64,000 nt of DNA from Bradyrhizobium sp. RP6 (GCF_003837805.1 NZ_RQIT01000002.1:310001-374000); one strand, 5' to 3'. Shown: positions 34,222-44,028, counted from the stretch's first letter. Translations and numbers: made by a program. The notes: generated from the sequence alone by a model not told the origin.

Positions 34222-37200
34222 ATGGCTGTCATTGAGGTTGCAAGCGGGATCGTGGTTCAGAGTCCCGACGATGTCGAAGTCAGGGTGGTTGGGGACGGCG
34301 CTGCCCGTCGGGGATTGCGCCGAGCCTCCACCAGCCAGATGAGGGGCACCGATCATCTCAAGAGGGCGCTGTCGGCGTCCGACTTCACGATCGCGGCCGA
34401 GGTTGAAATGGCGCCAACGCGCCCTGGTATGCGCGCTCTGCGACGGGACGCGCAGACGCCGACGCAGATCGAGGTCGAGGTCGGCCCGTCCGAACGGGCG
34501 ATGGTGCTGATCGAAGGGGCGGGCGGCGTCTATGCTTGGAGCTACCCGCAGCAGGTTGCCCGTCCATCGCCGCAACGCGGCGGTCGACAGGTTCTGGTGT
34601 TCCCGCTGACGACCGAAACGGGCGGCGCCCGCGGAATCGCCACGGCACGCGGCAAGCGCGGCCCGGTTCTCGACTGGGTCTCCGACAAGCTGATCGATCC
34701 GGTCCGCGCCTATGTGCTGAAGTTCGTCGCCAGAACGGCCGTCGATGCGGCGACCGACTATATCGAGGGAGACCGGGAGGAGGGGATCGTGATGATGACC
34801 GGGCTCGATCCGGCAGCATGGATCCCGTCGCAATCCGAGCGGCCCCGCTTGCCGCAGGATCACCCGCTCAAGATCCTGCTCATGGTGCACGGCACGTTCT
34901 CGTCGACCGCGGGTGGCTTCGCGCAGCTTGCCGGTTCCGAGAGCGGCCAGGCATTTCTTTCGAGAGCCAACCAGCACTACGACGCCGTGCTCGGCTTCGA
35001 CCACAAGACCCTGACCGCAACGCCCGGCCAAAATGCAGCCGCTCTTGTCGCGGCGTTGCAGGCGCTGGGAGTCCCGGAAGGGTCGTCGATCGACGCGGTC
35101 GTCCACAGCCGCGGCGGGCTTGTCTATCGCATGGTGGAAAATCGGCTTGCGGAGCAGCGACCGGACATCCGGCTGGGCAGGGCCATCTTCGTCGGCTGCA
35201 CGAACGCCGGGACGCATCTTGCCGAGCCCGAGAACTGGGCGGCGATGATCGATCTCTACACCAACGGGATCATGGCCGGCGTCCGTGCGGTTTCATACCT
35301 GGCGGGAGGGGCTGCGTTGAGCTCCGTCGTGGCGCAGGGGATCAAGACTGTCGGCCGCTTCGTCCAGGCGTTTTCGGAAGTCGCCATCGACGAGCAACGG
35401 GTGCCCGGACTTGCCGCGATGCGGCCCACGAGTGACCTCGTCAGGGAGTTGAACGAGGCGGCCGGTCCTCTCGACAAGCTCGCGACCTATTATGCGATCA
35501 CTTCGAATTTCGTCGCGCAGATCGAACCCAGCAAGGGGGTGACGAGGGAGTTCGCCGAGTTCATTGCCGACCGCGTGACAAATCGCCTGTTCCGGCTCGA
35601 CAACGACCTGGTGGTGGATACCTCGTCGATGACCTCGTTCGGGACCCGCGGCTCGCGCCTCGCGGCAGACGCGACCTTTGCTTTCGGCAACACGGACGAC
35701 GTCTTTCACACCACTTACTTTGCGACGGATGTCGTTCCGCTGAAGTTGAGTGAATGGCTGGGAGTTGGCGCAGCTCGCCTCGGCGAGCAATTTGGCCTGG
35801 CGCGGACAGTATCGCGCCGGGCGACGCGGAGAGCGGCGTTTCGCGACGAACACTCGCTGGGAGCCGTTCTGCCCTCGCCCCATCTGGAGAGCCTCGAAGC
35901 CGACTCGATGTCGGACACAACTACGCTGCGACGAACGCCAACACGTGCTGCTCCTGCGGCTGCATCGCCTGTGCCGAGCCAGGCGTCTGTCGCAGAAGAG
36001 ACGCCGCCCTTGGCACCTTCTCCTGATGCAAGAACCGCCGCCTGCTATTTTGCGGCAGAGATCGAGTCTCATCCGCCGCCCAGGAAGCCGGTCCCGCTGT
36101 TCGTCACGGTTTCGCGCGAGAGGATCCAGGCTGCGGAAACGCAAACGTCCAGCGCCTCGGGGACCCCGGTCAATATCGACCCGTCCCGCGCCATCGTTGT
36201 TGAAGTCATCGCGCGCAAAAACTGCCGGGTCCTCGGCGAATCCAGTGCAGAGATCGACACGCCGCGGGAACGACGGGCGGAGGCGCTGCGGTTCGTCGTG
36301 GAAGGCGTTGCCGAGGGCGCAGCCGACATCCTTGTCGAAGCGCGGCAGGGCCCGCGCATTCTGGCGTCCTTCACCCTGGCTCCCGTATTCGTCGATGCAG
36401 AAAGCAAGACCTTGCGCCGGAGCCAGGCCGGGCTGGCCATGGCGGCACGTCCGAATGAACCGGCGGTGCTGAGGATCTACGAGATCGTAGATAGCGGCAA
36501 GGTGACGCTGCGCTTCGATCTCGCCTGCGTCGACCCCAATATCGCAGTTTCGGAATCGCGCACCCTTCCCGGGGGGTTCTCGCGCGACGTCTACGTTGCG
36601 GAGATCTTCAAGGGCATCGAGACTTCCTGGCTCGCGACCAACCGGTTGTATGACCAGTTTCTCGGGCGCCTCCAGGCAAACGGAATTGTCATGGCGAACG
36701 AGTTGTTGCCGGACAAGATCCGCGAGGCGTTGTGGACCCATCGCGAGGCGATCCGTGCGATCCAGGTCATCTCGGAGGAGCCGTTCATTCCCTGGGAGCT
36801 GCTTTACATCAATGATCGGAAGTCCGGACAGGCCGGCAAGGGATTCCTCGCCGAATGGGGGCTGGTCCGCTGGCTGCACAGCACGCCATGGCCCGGTCCG
36901 AACCTTGCGATGCGCAGCGATCGCGTCAACTACGTGATCCCGGCCTATCTCGATCCCGCCCTGCGGCTCGAAGGCGCCGATGCCGAACGCGAGATGCTGG
37001 CCAAGCTGTTCGGCAATCCCCGCGAGGTCCCGGCCGACAGCATCTCGGTGACGGGCTTCCTCCAGCAGAATGCCAAAGACTGCGACGTTCTGCACTTTGC
37101 CTGCCATGGCGAGGCGGCGCAGCGGGCGGTCATGACGGCCGACCTGTTGATGGCCGGATCCAAGGTGGACGGCGGCTTTGCGCAGGATTCGCTATCGGCG

Positions 37201-37563
37201 GATCAGGTCAAGGCTTTTGCCCGCTTCGCGCAAAGCGGACCGAGACCAACCATTTTCATCAATGCCTGTCAGACCGGGCGCTCGGGGCGCGGTCTCGGTG
37301 GAGGTGTCGCCGGCTTTGTCGATGCGTTTCTGCGGCCGTATTCCGAACTCGGCGCGGGCGCGTTGGTCGGAGCGCTTTGGTCGGTGGACGACAAGCTCGC
37401 CTACAGTTTTGCCGAGGCGTTCTATCGCTCGCTCAAGGACGGAAACGTGCTGGTGGATGCCGTCCGAACCGCTCGCGAGGCAGCCAAAAGCCGGAAGGAA
37501 CTGACCTGGCTGGCCTATTCCGTGTACGGCAATCCGTTTGCGCGTGTCGAAGGCGACGCTTAG
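34222..37563 (+). CDS. Alpha/beta-hydrolase plus CHAT-domain fusion protein
   Basis: 1113 residues. Residues 1-210 are unassigned. Residues about 215-470 resemble a lipase-like alpha/beta-hydrolase: LLMVHGTFSSTAGGF, then Ser296 in VHSRGGLVYRM. A low-complexity linker (570-620, rich in Pro, Ala and Thr) follows. The C-terminal ~320 residues are a second CHAT domain: EEPFIPWELLYIN, His962 in VLHFACHGEA and Cys1016 in FINACQTGRSGRG, then GALWSVDDKLAYSFAEAFYRSL. Both the Ser nucleophile and the His/Cys dyad are present, so it may combine esterase and protease activity. There are no membrane segments. It is the last gene of the CHAT set, with an 86-bp gap after the membrane protein gene. Confidence 0.87.
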   Translation: MAVIEVASGIVVQSPDDVEVRVVGDGAARRGLRRASTSQMRGTDHLKRALSASDFTIAAEVEMAPTRPGMRALRRDAQTPTQIEVEVGPSERAMVLIEGAGGVYAWSYPQQVARPSPQRGGRQVLVFPLTTETGGARGIATARGKRGPVLDWVSDKLIDPVRAYVLKFVARTAVDAATDYIEGDREEGIVMMTGLDPAAWIPSQSERPRLPQDHPLKILLMVHGTFSSTAGGFAQLAGSESGQAFLSRANQHYDAVLGFDHKTLTATPGQNAAALVAALQALGVPEGSSIDAVVHSRGGLVYRMVENRLAEQRPDIRLGRAIFVGCTNAGTHLAEPENWAAMIDLYTNGIMAGVRAVSYLAGGAALSSVVAQGIKTVGRFVQAFSEVAIDEQRVPGLAAMRPTSDLVRELNEAAGPLDKLATYYAITSNFVAQIEPSKGVTREFAEFIADRVTNRLFRLDNDLVVDTSSMTSFGTRGSRLAADATFAFGNTDDVFHTTYFATDVVPLKLSEWLGVGAARLGEQFGLARTVSRRATRRAAFRDEHSLGAVLPSPHLESLEADSMSDTTTLRRTPTRAAPAAASPVPSQASVAEETPPLAPSPDARTAACYFAAEIESHPPPRKPVPLFVTVSRERIQAAETQTSSASGTPVNIDPSRAIVVEVIARKNCRVLGESSAEIDTPRERRAEALRFVVEGVAEGAADILVEARQGPRILASFTLAPVFVDAESKTLRRSQAGLAMAARPNEPAVLRIYEIVDSGKVTLRFDLACVDPNIAVSESRTLPGGFSRDVYVAEIFKGIETSWLATNRLYDQFLGRLQANGIVMANELLPDKIREALWTHREAIRAIQVISEEPFIPWELLYINDRKSGQAGKGFLAEWGLVRWLHSTPWPGPNLAMRSDRVNYVIPAYLDPALRLEGADAEREMLAKLFGNPREVPADSISVTGFLQQNAKDCDVLHFACHGEAAQRAVMTADLLMAGSKVDGGFAQDSLSADQVKAFARFAQSGPRPTIFINACQTGRSGRGLGGGVAGFVDAFLRPYSELGAGALVGALWSVDDKLAYSFAEAFYRSLKDGNVLVDAVRTAREAAKSRKELTWLAYSVYGNPFARVEGDA

Positions 37564-37766
37564 ATCGAGCAGGGAGTATTCGGTCCAGCGGCCGGATGCC
37601 GGCCCGCCGTTCTGGGCCGCGTGAGGACGGGTCCGATCGGCTTACACGAGCCTGACATCGAGGCGATCGGCTCACCGCGCATTTTTTCGCTGGCCCAGCC
37701 GTCCGGAATGCTGGAAAAGAGCGGCGAAGATTTCGGCGCGAGCCGTGCGGTGACACCGGAATATCG

Positions 37767-38441
37767 ATGCGCCTTCTGATCGTCGAGGACAATGCCGAGC
37801 TGTCTCGGCTCGTTGCTGCCGGGCTGGCCGCGGCCGGCTATGAGAGCGACATCGTCGGCAGCGCGGCCGAGGCGCGCGAGGCGGTGAGCAGCGTCAACTA
37901 TGCCGCGATGATCCTCGACCTCGGCCTGCCCGACGACGACGGTCTGTCGGTGCTGCGCGAGCTGCGCCGGCAGATGGAGCCGTTGCCGGTCCTGGTGCTG
38001 ACAGCCCGCGGCGGCTTGCAGGACCGCGTCACCGGCCTGCGCAGCGGCGCCGACGACTATCTCGCAAAGCCGTTTGCGATGGAGGAGCTGGTGGCGCGGC
38101 TGGAGGCCATCCTGCGCCGGCCCGGCCAGCTGCTCGGCCGCTCGCTCAGTCTCGCCAACCTCGTCTATGACACCGAGAGCCGCCAGATCTTCATCGACGA
38201 CCAGCCGCGGATCATCTCCGCGCGCGAAAGCTCGGTGCTCGAGATCCTGCTGCGCCGGCAGGGGCGTGTGGTGCCGAAGAAGAACGTCGAGGACCACATC
38301 TTTGGGCTCGAAGGCGAAGTCGCCTCCAACGCGGTAGAAGTCTATGTCTCGCGGCTGCGCAAGCAGCTGGCTGAACACGGCGCCAGGGTGGTGATCCACA
38401 CCATCCGCGGCGTCGGCTATCTCATGACCGAGGAGAAATAG
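37767..38441 (+). CDS. OmpR-family response regulator (TctD-like)
   Basis: 224 residues. Receiver domain 1-115 with D51 in ILDLGLPD, the conserved LTARG and YLAKPF; winged-helix DNA-binding domain about 125-222 (ISARESSVLEILLRRQG, NAVEVYVSRLRKQL, IRGVGYLM). It is followed after one base by its kinase gene, and faces TRAP permease genes downstream. A role in TRAP-substrate uptake, like TctD/TctE for tricarboxylates, fits the position but is inferred. Confidence 0.92.
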   Translation: MRLLIVEDNAELSRLVAAGLAAAGYESDIVGSAAEAREAVSSVNYAAMILDLGLPDDDGLSVLRELRRQMEPLPVLVLTARGGLQDRVTGLRSGADDYLAKPFAMEELVARLEAILRRPGQLLGRSLSLANLVYDTESRQIFIDDQPRIISARESSVLEILLRRQGRVVPKKNVEDHIFGLEGEVASNAVEVYVSRLRKQLAEHGARVVIHTIRGVGYLMTEEK

Positions 38442-38442
38442 C

Positions 38443-39819
38443 GTGCCCGCGGCGGGGCATGCCAGATCGCTCACGTTCAAATCGCTGATCTCGCGCATCG
38501 TGTTCCTGCACATCGTCGCGGTCGCGGTGGTCGCGATCTTCCTGCCGCTGGTGCTGTTCTGGCTGCTCAATTCCGAGATCGAGCAGCTGCATCGCGATGC
38601 CATGCGCGCGCAGGCCCAGGTACTGGCCGAGCACATCGTCGCGCAGCCGGACGGCACGTTGAGCTTCAACCTGCCCGACAGCCTGAAGGGGCTTTATTCG
38701 GACGCCTACGGCCGCTACCAGTTCGACATTCGCGATGCCGACGGCCGGCTGCTGTTCTCCTCCCACCGCCGCCCGGCCGCTGTGGCGCAACCACGCTTCC
38801 CGGAAACCATCTCCGGTGCGGGCGTCACGCGGCATATTGCCGGCAAGACGGTGCGCATCCAGGTCGCCGAGGACCTCGCGCACCGCGACGTCATCACCGA
38901 CGACATCGTCTCGAACTTCTTCCGGCGGGTGGGGTGGATCACCATTCCAATCCTCCTGGTGCTGCTTGCCACCGACATCATCATCTTCCGCCGCGCGATT
39001 GCGCCGCTGTGGAAGGCCTCGGAGGAGGCGAGCAATATCGGCCCGGCGCGCATCGACATCCGCCTGCCGACGGCGCAGATTCCGCGCGAGATCATGCCGC
39101 TCGTCACCGCCGTCAACCAGGCGCTCGACCGCCTGGAGGAGGGCTTTAGGCTGCAGCGGCAATTCACGGCGGATGCCGCGCATCAATTGCGCACGCCGCT
39201 TGCGATCCTGCGCACGCGGATCGAGACGCTCGGCGACGGTGCAGCACGGCAGGCGCTGCATGCCGACGTCGAGGCCATGAGTCGGCTCGTCGCGCAGCTC
39301 CTGGAGATCGCCGAGCTCGACACGTTGGTGCGCGATCCCGGCGAGACCGCGGATCTGCGCGCCGTCTGCGCCGAGGTGGTCGGTTCGATCGCGCCCTTCG
39401 CAATCGCCCAGCACAAGGACATTGCGCTGAAGGGCACCGACGCGCCGGTATTGATCCAGGGCAATTCCGAGATGATCCAGCGCGCCATCTTCAACCTTGC
39501 CGAAAACGCCATCAAGTTCACGGCGAAGGACACCTCGGTTGACGTCGAGGTTCGCGAAGACGGTTCGGTGCGCGTGCGCGATTGCGGTCCGGGCATCGCG
39601 GAAGCCGAGCGCGAGCTGATCTTCCAGCGCTTCTGGCGCGCCGACCGCAGGCGCAGCGACGGCGCAGGCCTGGGGCTCTCGATCGTGCGCGCGGTGGCGG
39701 ACGATCACGCGGCCACGGTTGCGGTGGCAAACCTGCCCGGCGGCGGCGCGGAGTTCACGCTGCGGTTTCGGCCGGCGAACGAGGTGGCCTCTTCACCCTC
39801 CCGAGGAGGGGGAGGGTAA
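38443..39819 (+). CDS. Sensor histidine kinase (TctE-like, 2CSK N-terminal domain)
   Basis: 458 residues from a GTG one base after the regulator stop. Two membrane segments (about 22-45 and 164-186) flank a periplasmic 2CSK_N-like sensor (IEQLHRDAMRAQAQVLAEHIV, then FDIRDADGRLLFSS). Then a HAMP-like linker, HisKA with H247 in DAAHQLRTPLAIL, and HATPase with NLAENAIKFT and GLGLSIVRAVADDH. This layout is typical of TctE/QseC kinases. The last ~10 codons (SSPSRGGGG) come from a palindromic repeat, so the natural C-terminus was slightly altered. The partner regulator is just upstream. Confidence 0.92.
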   Translation: MPAAGHARSLTFKSLISRIVFLHIVAVAVVAIFLPLVLFWLLNSEIEQLHRDAMRAQAQVLAEHIVAQPDGTLSFNLPDSLKGLYSDAYGRYQFDIRDADGRLLFSSHRRPAAVAQPRFPETISGAGVTRHIAGKTVRIQVAEDLAHRDVITDDIVSNFFRRVGWITIPILLVLLATDIIIFRRAIAPLWKASEEASNIGPARIDIRLPTAQIPREIMPLVTAVNQALDRLEEGFRLQRQFTADAAHQLRTPLAILRTRIETLGDGAARQALHADVEAMSRLVAQLLEIAELDTLVRDPGETADLRAVCAEVVGSIAPFAIAQHKDIALKGTDAPVLIQGNSEMIQRAIFNLAENAIKFTAKDTSVDVEVREDGSVRVRDCGPGIAEAERELIFQRFWRADRRRSDGAGLGLSIVRAVADDHAATVAVANLPGGGAEFTLRFRPANEVASSPSRGGGG

Positions 39820-39820
39820 G
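39797..39820. repeat. REP-like palindrome at the end of the kinase gene
   Basis: CACCCTCCCGAGGAGGGGGAGGGT forms a stem (ACCCTCC / GGAGGGT) and resembles the short palindrome scattered between genes in Bradyrhizobium genomes. It overlaps the last codons of the kinase and sits between convergent genes, so it may also end transcription in both directions. Confidence 0.5.
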
Positions 39821-39845
39821 AGGGCAACAGTCGCGCCATCCTTTG

Positions 39846-41501
39846 CTATTTCTGCGGCGGGCCGAGATCGAGCGGCGGCAGGTCGATCTGCGGCACCTCG
39901 ATCTTGATCGTAGAGGGATCGATGTTCGTCTGGACGCCCTTGTAGTGCATCACCATCGCAGGGAATGCGATCACGAGGCCAACCATGATGATCTGGATGA
40001 TGACGAATGGGACCGCACCCCAATAGATCTGGCCGGTGGTGACGGGGTCCATCCTCTTGCCGGTGACGCGATCGGTGTATCGCTCCTTCGGCGCGACCGA
40101 TCGGAGATAGAACAGCGCGAAGCCGAACGGCGGATGCATGAACGAGGTCTGCATGTTGACGCCGAGAATGACGCCGAACCAGATCAGATCGATGCCGAGG
40201 TGCTCGGCGGCAGGTCCGAGCAGCGGGATCACGATGAAGGCCAGCTCGAAGAAGTCGAGGAAGAAGGCCAACACGAACACGAGCGCGTTGACGAAGATCA
40301 GGAAGCCGACCTGGCCGCCGGGCAGGGAGGTGAGCAGGTGCTCGACCCAGACATGGCCGTTGACGCCGTAGAAGGTGAGCGAAAAGATGCGGGCGCCGAC
40401 CAGGATGAACACGACGAAAGCAGACAGCTTGGCGGTCGATTCCGTGGCCTGCCGGATCAGGTCCCAGCTCAGCCGGCGCTTCGCGGCGCCGAGGAGGAGG
40501 GCACCGGCGGCCCCCATCGCGCCGCCTTCGGTCGGCGTCGCGATACCGATGAAGATCGTGCCCAGCACCAGGAAGATCAGGAACAGCGGCGGCACCATGA
40601 CGAAGGTGGTCTGCTGCGCCATCTTGGACAGGAAACGGAAGCCGGTGAGCTTGTCGATGACCCAGTTCAGCACGGCGACGACGAAGGCGAAGATGATGCC
40701 GTAGAACATGCTGAGCACGACGTAGTCGGCGCCATGCACGCTCGAATTGCGCATCATGAACCATCCGAACACGCAGCTTGCGAGGAACAGCATGCCGAGC
40801 GAAACGAGGCCGCGGCCGCCATCGTCCTCGCGGAAGCCGATCGCCTCCTTCGGCAGGCCCGGCGCGGCTTTCGGGTAAATCATGCTCACAAGGAAGGCGT
40901 AACCGGCATAGAGGCCGGCTAGCACGAGGCCAGGAATGAAGGCGCCCTCGTACATGTCGCCGACGGACTTGCCGAGCTGGTCGGCCATCACGATCAGGAC
41001 GAGCGAGGGCGGAATGATCTGGGCGAGCGTGCCGGACGCGGCGATGACGCCGGATGCCACGCGGCGGTCGTAGCCGTAGCGCAGCATGATCGGCAGCGAG
41101 ATCAGACCCATCGAGATCACGGAGGCGGCGACCACGCCCGTCGTCGCGGCGAGCAGCGCGCCGACGAAGATCACGGCATAGGCAAGGCCGCCGCGGATGG
41201 TACCGAACAATTGGCCGATCGTGTCGAGCAGGTCCTCGGCCATGCCCGAGCGCTCCAGCACCAGTCCCATGAAGGTGAAGAACGGGATGGCGAGCAGCGT
41301 GTCGTTGTTCATCACGCCGTAGACCCGCTCCGGCAGGGCCTGGAGAAAGTCGGGATGGAATTGGCCGAGCTCGACGCCGATCACGGCGAAGAACAGGCCG
41401 ACGGCGCCGAGCGAGAATGCCGCGGGATAGCCGAGCAGCAGCACGACGACCAGCGACACGAACATGATGGGCGCCATATTGGCGATGATGAATGCGGTCA
41501 T
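39846..41501 (-). CDS. dctM: TRAP transporter large permease (DctM)
   Basis: 551 residues with about 12 or more hydrophobic segments. It opens MTAFIIANMAPIMFVSLVVVLLLGYPAAFSL; the conserved IPFFTFMGLVLERSG, GLISLPIMLRYGYDRRVASGVIAASGTLAQIIPPSLVLIVM and HPPFGFALFYL are DctM hallmarks. The length exceeds the usual ~430 residues because of a loop and extra segments (about 240-330), as in the mannitol/chloroaromatic TRAP class. The paired small subunit lies 26 bp upstream on the same strand. The receptors are probably the two genes at 27.8-30.2 kb. Confidence 0.93.
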   Translation of the reverse strand: MTAFIIANMAPIMFVSLVVVLLLGYPAAFSLGAVGLFFAVIGVELGQFHPDFLQALPERVYGVMNNDTLLAIPFFTFMGLVLERSGMAEDLLDTIGQLFGTIRGGLAYAVIFVGALLAATTGVVAASVISMGLISLPIMLRYGYDRRVASGVIAASGTLAQIIPPSLVLIVMADQLGKSVGDMYEGAFIPGLVLAGLYAGYAFLVSMIYPKAAPGLPKEAIGFREDDGGRGLVSLGMLFLASCVFGWFMMRNSSVHGADYVVLSMFYGIIFAFVVAVLNWVIDKLTGFRFLSKMAQQTTFVMVPPLFLIFLVLGTIFIGIATPTEGGAMGAAGALLLGAAKRRLSWDLIRQATESTAKLSAFVVFILVGARIFSLTFYGVNGHVWVEHLLTSLPGGQVGFLIFVNALVFVLAFFLDFFELAFIVIPLLGPAAEHLGIDLIWFGVILGVNMQTSFMHPPFGFALFYLRSVAPKERYTDRVTGKRMDPVTTGQIYWGAVPFVIIQIIMVGLVIAFPAMVMHYKGVQTNIDPSTIKIEVPQIDLPPLDLGPPQK

Positions 41502-41527
41502 GATTTCCCCTAAACCGTCGCCAACCG

Positions 41528-42109
41528 CTACTTCTTCTCGATCGCTTCGACGAGATGCTCGACTTCGGCCTCCAGCGCCGACACCTGGGATTCATGCGGG
41601 TCCGGCATCAATCCGCGCATCACCGCAATCCGCTTGATCAGCTCGGAGATACCTTGCACGAGCAGGAAGGCGAACCCGATCATGATCAGGGACTTGGCGG
41701 GCCATTGCGGCAGGCCACCGGCGTTGCCGGATTGCTCGTTGATGTGGAAGGAGCGCTGGAAGAACGGCACTCCGGTGATGATCATCACGATGCAGATCGG
41801 AATGAGGAAGAACAGGTGACCGACCACGTCGATCACGTTGCGTGCCTTCTTCGGCAGCGCGTTGTTCACGATATCGATGCGGATGTGCTCGTTGTCGAGC
41901 AGCGTCCAGGGCGAGCAGAGCAGGAAGACGATGCTGAAGAGCACCCATTGCAGCTCAAGCCATGAATTCGACGACGTGTCGAACGACTTGCGGATGATCG
42001 CGTTGACTGCCGAGATGATCACGGCGAGCACGATCAGCCAAGCCACGCGCTTGCCGGCCCAGCGCGTGAACGCGTCGATCCTGCTGCTCAACTTAAGGAG
42101 CGCTTGCAA
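41528..42109 (-). CDS. dctQ: TRAP transporter small permease (DctQ)
   Basis: 193 residues from a TTG preceded by GGAGGA; an open frame extends 40 codons further upstream but looks non-coding. Four membrane segments, with VAWLIVLAVIISAVNAIIR, WLELQWVLFSIVFLLC and VGHLFFLIPICIVMIITG, fit DctQ. The motif LDNEHIRIDIV is family-typical. The C-terminal coil (ALEAEVEHLVEAIEKK) is longer than usual. It precedes the large permease gene, making the membrane pair. Confidence 0.9.
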   Translation of the reverse strand: MQALLKLSSRIDAFTRWAGKRVAWLIVLAVIISAVNAIIRKSFDTSSNSWLELQWVLFSIVFLLCSPWTLLDNEHIRIDIVNNALPKKARNVIDVVGHLFFLIPICIVMIITGVPFFQRSFHINEQSGNAGGLPQWPAKSLIMIGFAFLLVQGISELIKRIAVMRGLMPDPHESQVSALEAEVEHLVEAIEKK

Positions 42110-42278
42110 CGATAGGTCCTCCCCCGATTGTGCCCCGGCCGTCTTGACTGCGCCGAGTTGGCGCGTGGCTTGTCTCGCCGCGCAGGCATGAGGCAGCCGC
42201 ACCAAACCAGCGGGCGTGCCGCCAGTCAATCGGAAGTTTGTTGATAGTTAAGGGGAATAAGGTCGTATTCCGACGGTG

Positions 42279-43313
42279 TTAGCCGCCGGTGACGCTCATG
42301 TGCCTGCTGACGCTGGGCCGGTCGTGGCGCCGATCGATGATGAAATCGTGCCCCTTGGGCTTCAGGCCGATGGCGCGGTCGATCGCATCCGCAAGCAGCA
42401 GGTCGTCGGAAGATGCACGCAGAGGTTTGCGCAAGTCGGAGGCGTCCTCGTGGCCGAGGCATGTGTGCAGCGTCCCCGTGCAGGTGACGCGCACCCGGTT
42501 GCAGGATTCGCAGAAATTGTGGGTCATCGGCGTGATGAAGCCGAGCTTGCCGCCGGTTTCGGCGACGCTGACATAGCGGGCCGGACCGCCGGTGCTCTCT
42601 GGCAGATCCGTCAGCGTGAATTGCTGGGTGAGGCGGGCGCGCACCAGCGACAGGGGCAGATACTGGTCGATCCGTCCCGATCCGATCTCGCCCATCGGCA
42701 TGACCTCGATCAGCGTCAGGCCCATGCCCTTGCCGTGGGCCCAGCGGATCAGTTCGGGCAGCTCGTCCTCGTTGAGGTTCTTCAGGGCGACGGCGTTGAT
42801 CTTCACCGCAAGCCCTGCGGCGCGCGCGGCCTCGATACCCTCGAGAACCTTGTCGATCTCGCCCCAGCGGGTGATCTCGCGAAACTTCCCGGGGTCGAGC
42901 GTGTCGAGGGAGACGTTGATGCGGCGGACGCCGCAATCGGCGAGCTCGCGCGCGTGTTTTGCAAGCTGGGTGCCGTTGGTGGTCAGCGTCAGCTCGTTCA
43001 ATGCGCCGGTCGAAAGATGCCGCGACAGCGAGCGCACCAGCGTCATCACGTTGCGGCGGACCAGGGGCTCGCCGCCGGTGAGCCGCAGCTTCTTCACGCC
43101 CTTGGCGATGAAGGCCGTGCAGAGCCGGTCAAGTTCCTCCAGCGTCAGGAGGTCGGCCTTGGGCAGGAACGTCATGTCTTCCGACATGCAGTAGAAGCAG
43201 CGCAGATCGCAGCGGTCGGTGACCGAGACACGCAGATAGCTGATGGTCCGCCCGAACGGATCGGTCATCGCGCCCGAGAGCGCGGCACGGGGGCTCGCAG
43301 AAAGTCCGTTCAT
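42279..43313 (-). CDS. moaA: GTP 3',8-cyclase (molybdenum cofactor step 1)
   Basis: 344 residues; an internal ATG (residue 16, MTDPFGRT) is an alternative start. It is a radical-SAM enzyme with the first cluster ligands C35, C39 and C42 (CDLRCFYC), the loop [10 protein letters not shown], and a second C-terminal cluster with [21 protein letters not shown]. It converts GTP toward cyclic pyranopterin in the molybdenum cofactor pathway. Length normal. It follows the TRAP permease genes on the same strand, with no visible functional link. Confidence 0.95.
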   Translation of the reverse strand: MNGLSASPRAALSGAMTDPFGRTISYLRVSVTDRCDLRCFYCMSEDMTFLPKADLLTLEELDRLCTAFIAKGVKKLRLTGGEPLVRRNVMTLVRSLSRHLSTGALNELTLTTNGTQLAKHARELADCGVRRINVSLDTLDPGKFREITRWGEIDKVLEGIEAARAAGLAVKINAVALKNLNEDELPELIRWAHGKGMGLTLIEVMPMGEIGSGRIDQYLPLSLVRARLTQQFTLTDLPESTGGPARYVSVAETGGKLGFITPMTHNFCESCNRVRVTCTGTLHTCLGHEDASDLRKPLRASSDDLLLADAIDRAIGLKPKGHDFIIDRRHDRPSVSRHMSVTGG

Positions 43314-43421
43314 ACCAAATGCCTTGTCACTTGCGGCGACGGGCGCACCTTTGCTTCAGCGGTGCCGTAAAAGCAATCTAAGCATCGGACGCGGCTAGGA
43401 CAATCGGGTGGTAGATGCAGA

Positions 43422-43889
43422 TCAGCGCTTGCCTGCATTCGGATCGGGGAACGGCGAGGCCGCTGCGGGTGCAGCATCGGCCGGCGCTGCGGCGGGCGCG
43501 GCAGATTTGGGTGTCTTCGGCCGGTGCGGCTTGCGGACCGGTTTCGGCGGCACCGCCGGCTGGAGTTCCGCAAACACCGGATTCGGATCGGTGGTGACGG
43601 AGGCGGGGGTGGTGAAATCGCCGGGATTCCTGGCCACATTCACCGGCACGCTCGCCGGCTGGTACTTGGGCAGGGCGAAAGCGACCGTGAAGGGCGCATC
43701 GGGCGCGGGAACCGAGACCGAGCAAGGGGTCTTGCAGCCCTGACCGAGTGAGGTCGTGGCATCAGCACCGGGGGGATTGGATTCGAGCCTGACCTGGACG
43801 GTCGGCGCCGATTTGAACATGTCCCAAGACATCGAGGAGCAGCCACCCAGGCTCGCTCCTGCTAACGCAATCGCGATGACACGACGCAT
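43422..43889 (-). CDS. Pro/Ala-rich lipoprotein, unknown function
   Basis: 155 residues from the ATG at 43889 (MRRVIAIALAGASLGGCSSM), giving a lipobox LGGC. The first half has beta-like sequence (VQVRLESNPPGADATTSLGQGCKTPCSVSVP), resembling the PEGA-type fold of extracytoplasmic lipoproteins. The second half is Pro/Ala-rich (PPKPVRKPHRPKTPKSAAPA), probably disordered. Likely anchored in the outer membrane or periplasm. The short gap (533 bp) to gph is spanned by it alone. Confidence 0.75.
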   Translation of the reverse strand: MRRVIAIALAGASLGGCSSMSWDMFKSAPTVQVRLESNPPGADATTSLGQGCKTPCSVSVPAPDAPFTVAFALPKYQPASVPVNVARNPGDFTTPASVTTDPNPVFAELQPAVPPKPVRKPHRPKTPKSAAPAAAPADAAPAAASPFPDPNAGKR

Positions 43890-44028
43890 GAACCATCCAC
43901 TTCTATTGCGACAAACCGCCACATCCCCGGGGCGACCTTAGAAGTGTCGTTTGGGGCAGGCAATTGGCGCGCGGCGCATAGACAATAGATGGTTAACGCA
44001 GGGATGTTTGCGAAATAATATAGTCCTA

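Noticed and set aside
35293..37107. 604-codon minus-strand frame across the hydrolase-CHAT gene
   Set aside because: It is antisense to the clear CHAT domain and its composition is a GC-skew artefact.
37560..38669. 369-codon minus-strand frame over the response regulator
   Set aside because: The plus-strand regulator with D51 and winged helix is definitive.
39793..41595. 600-codon minus-strand frame overlapping dctM
   Set aside because: The other frame carries the DctM membrane protein; this one is Arg-rich without segments.
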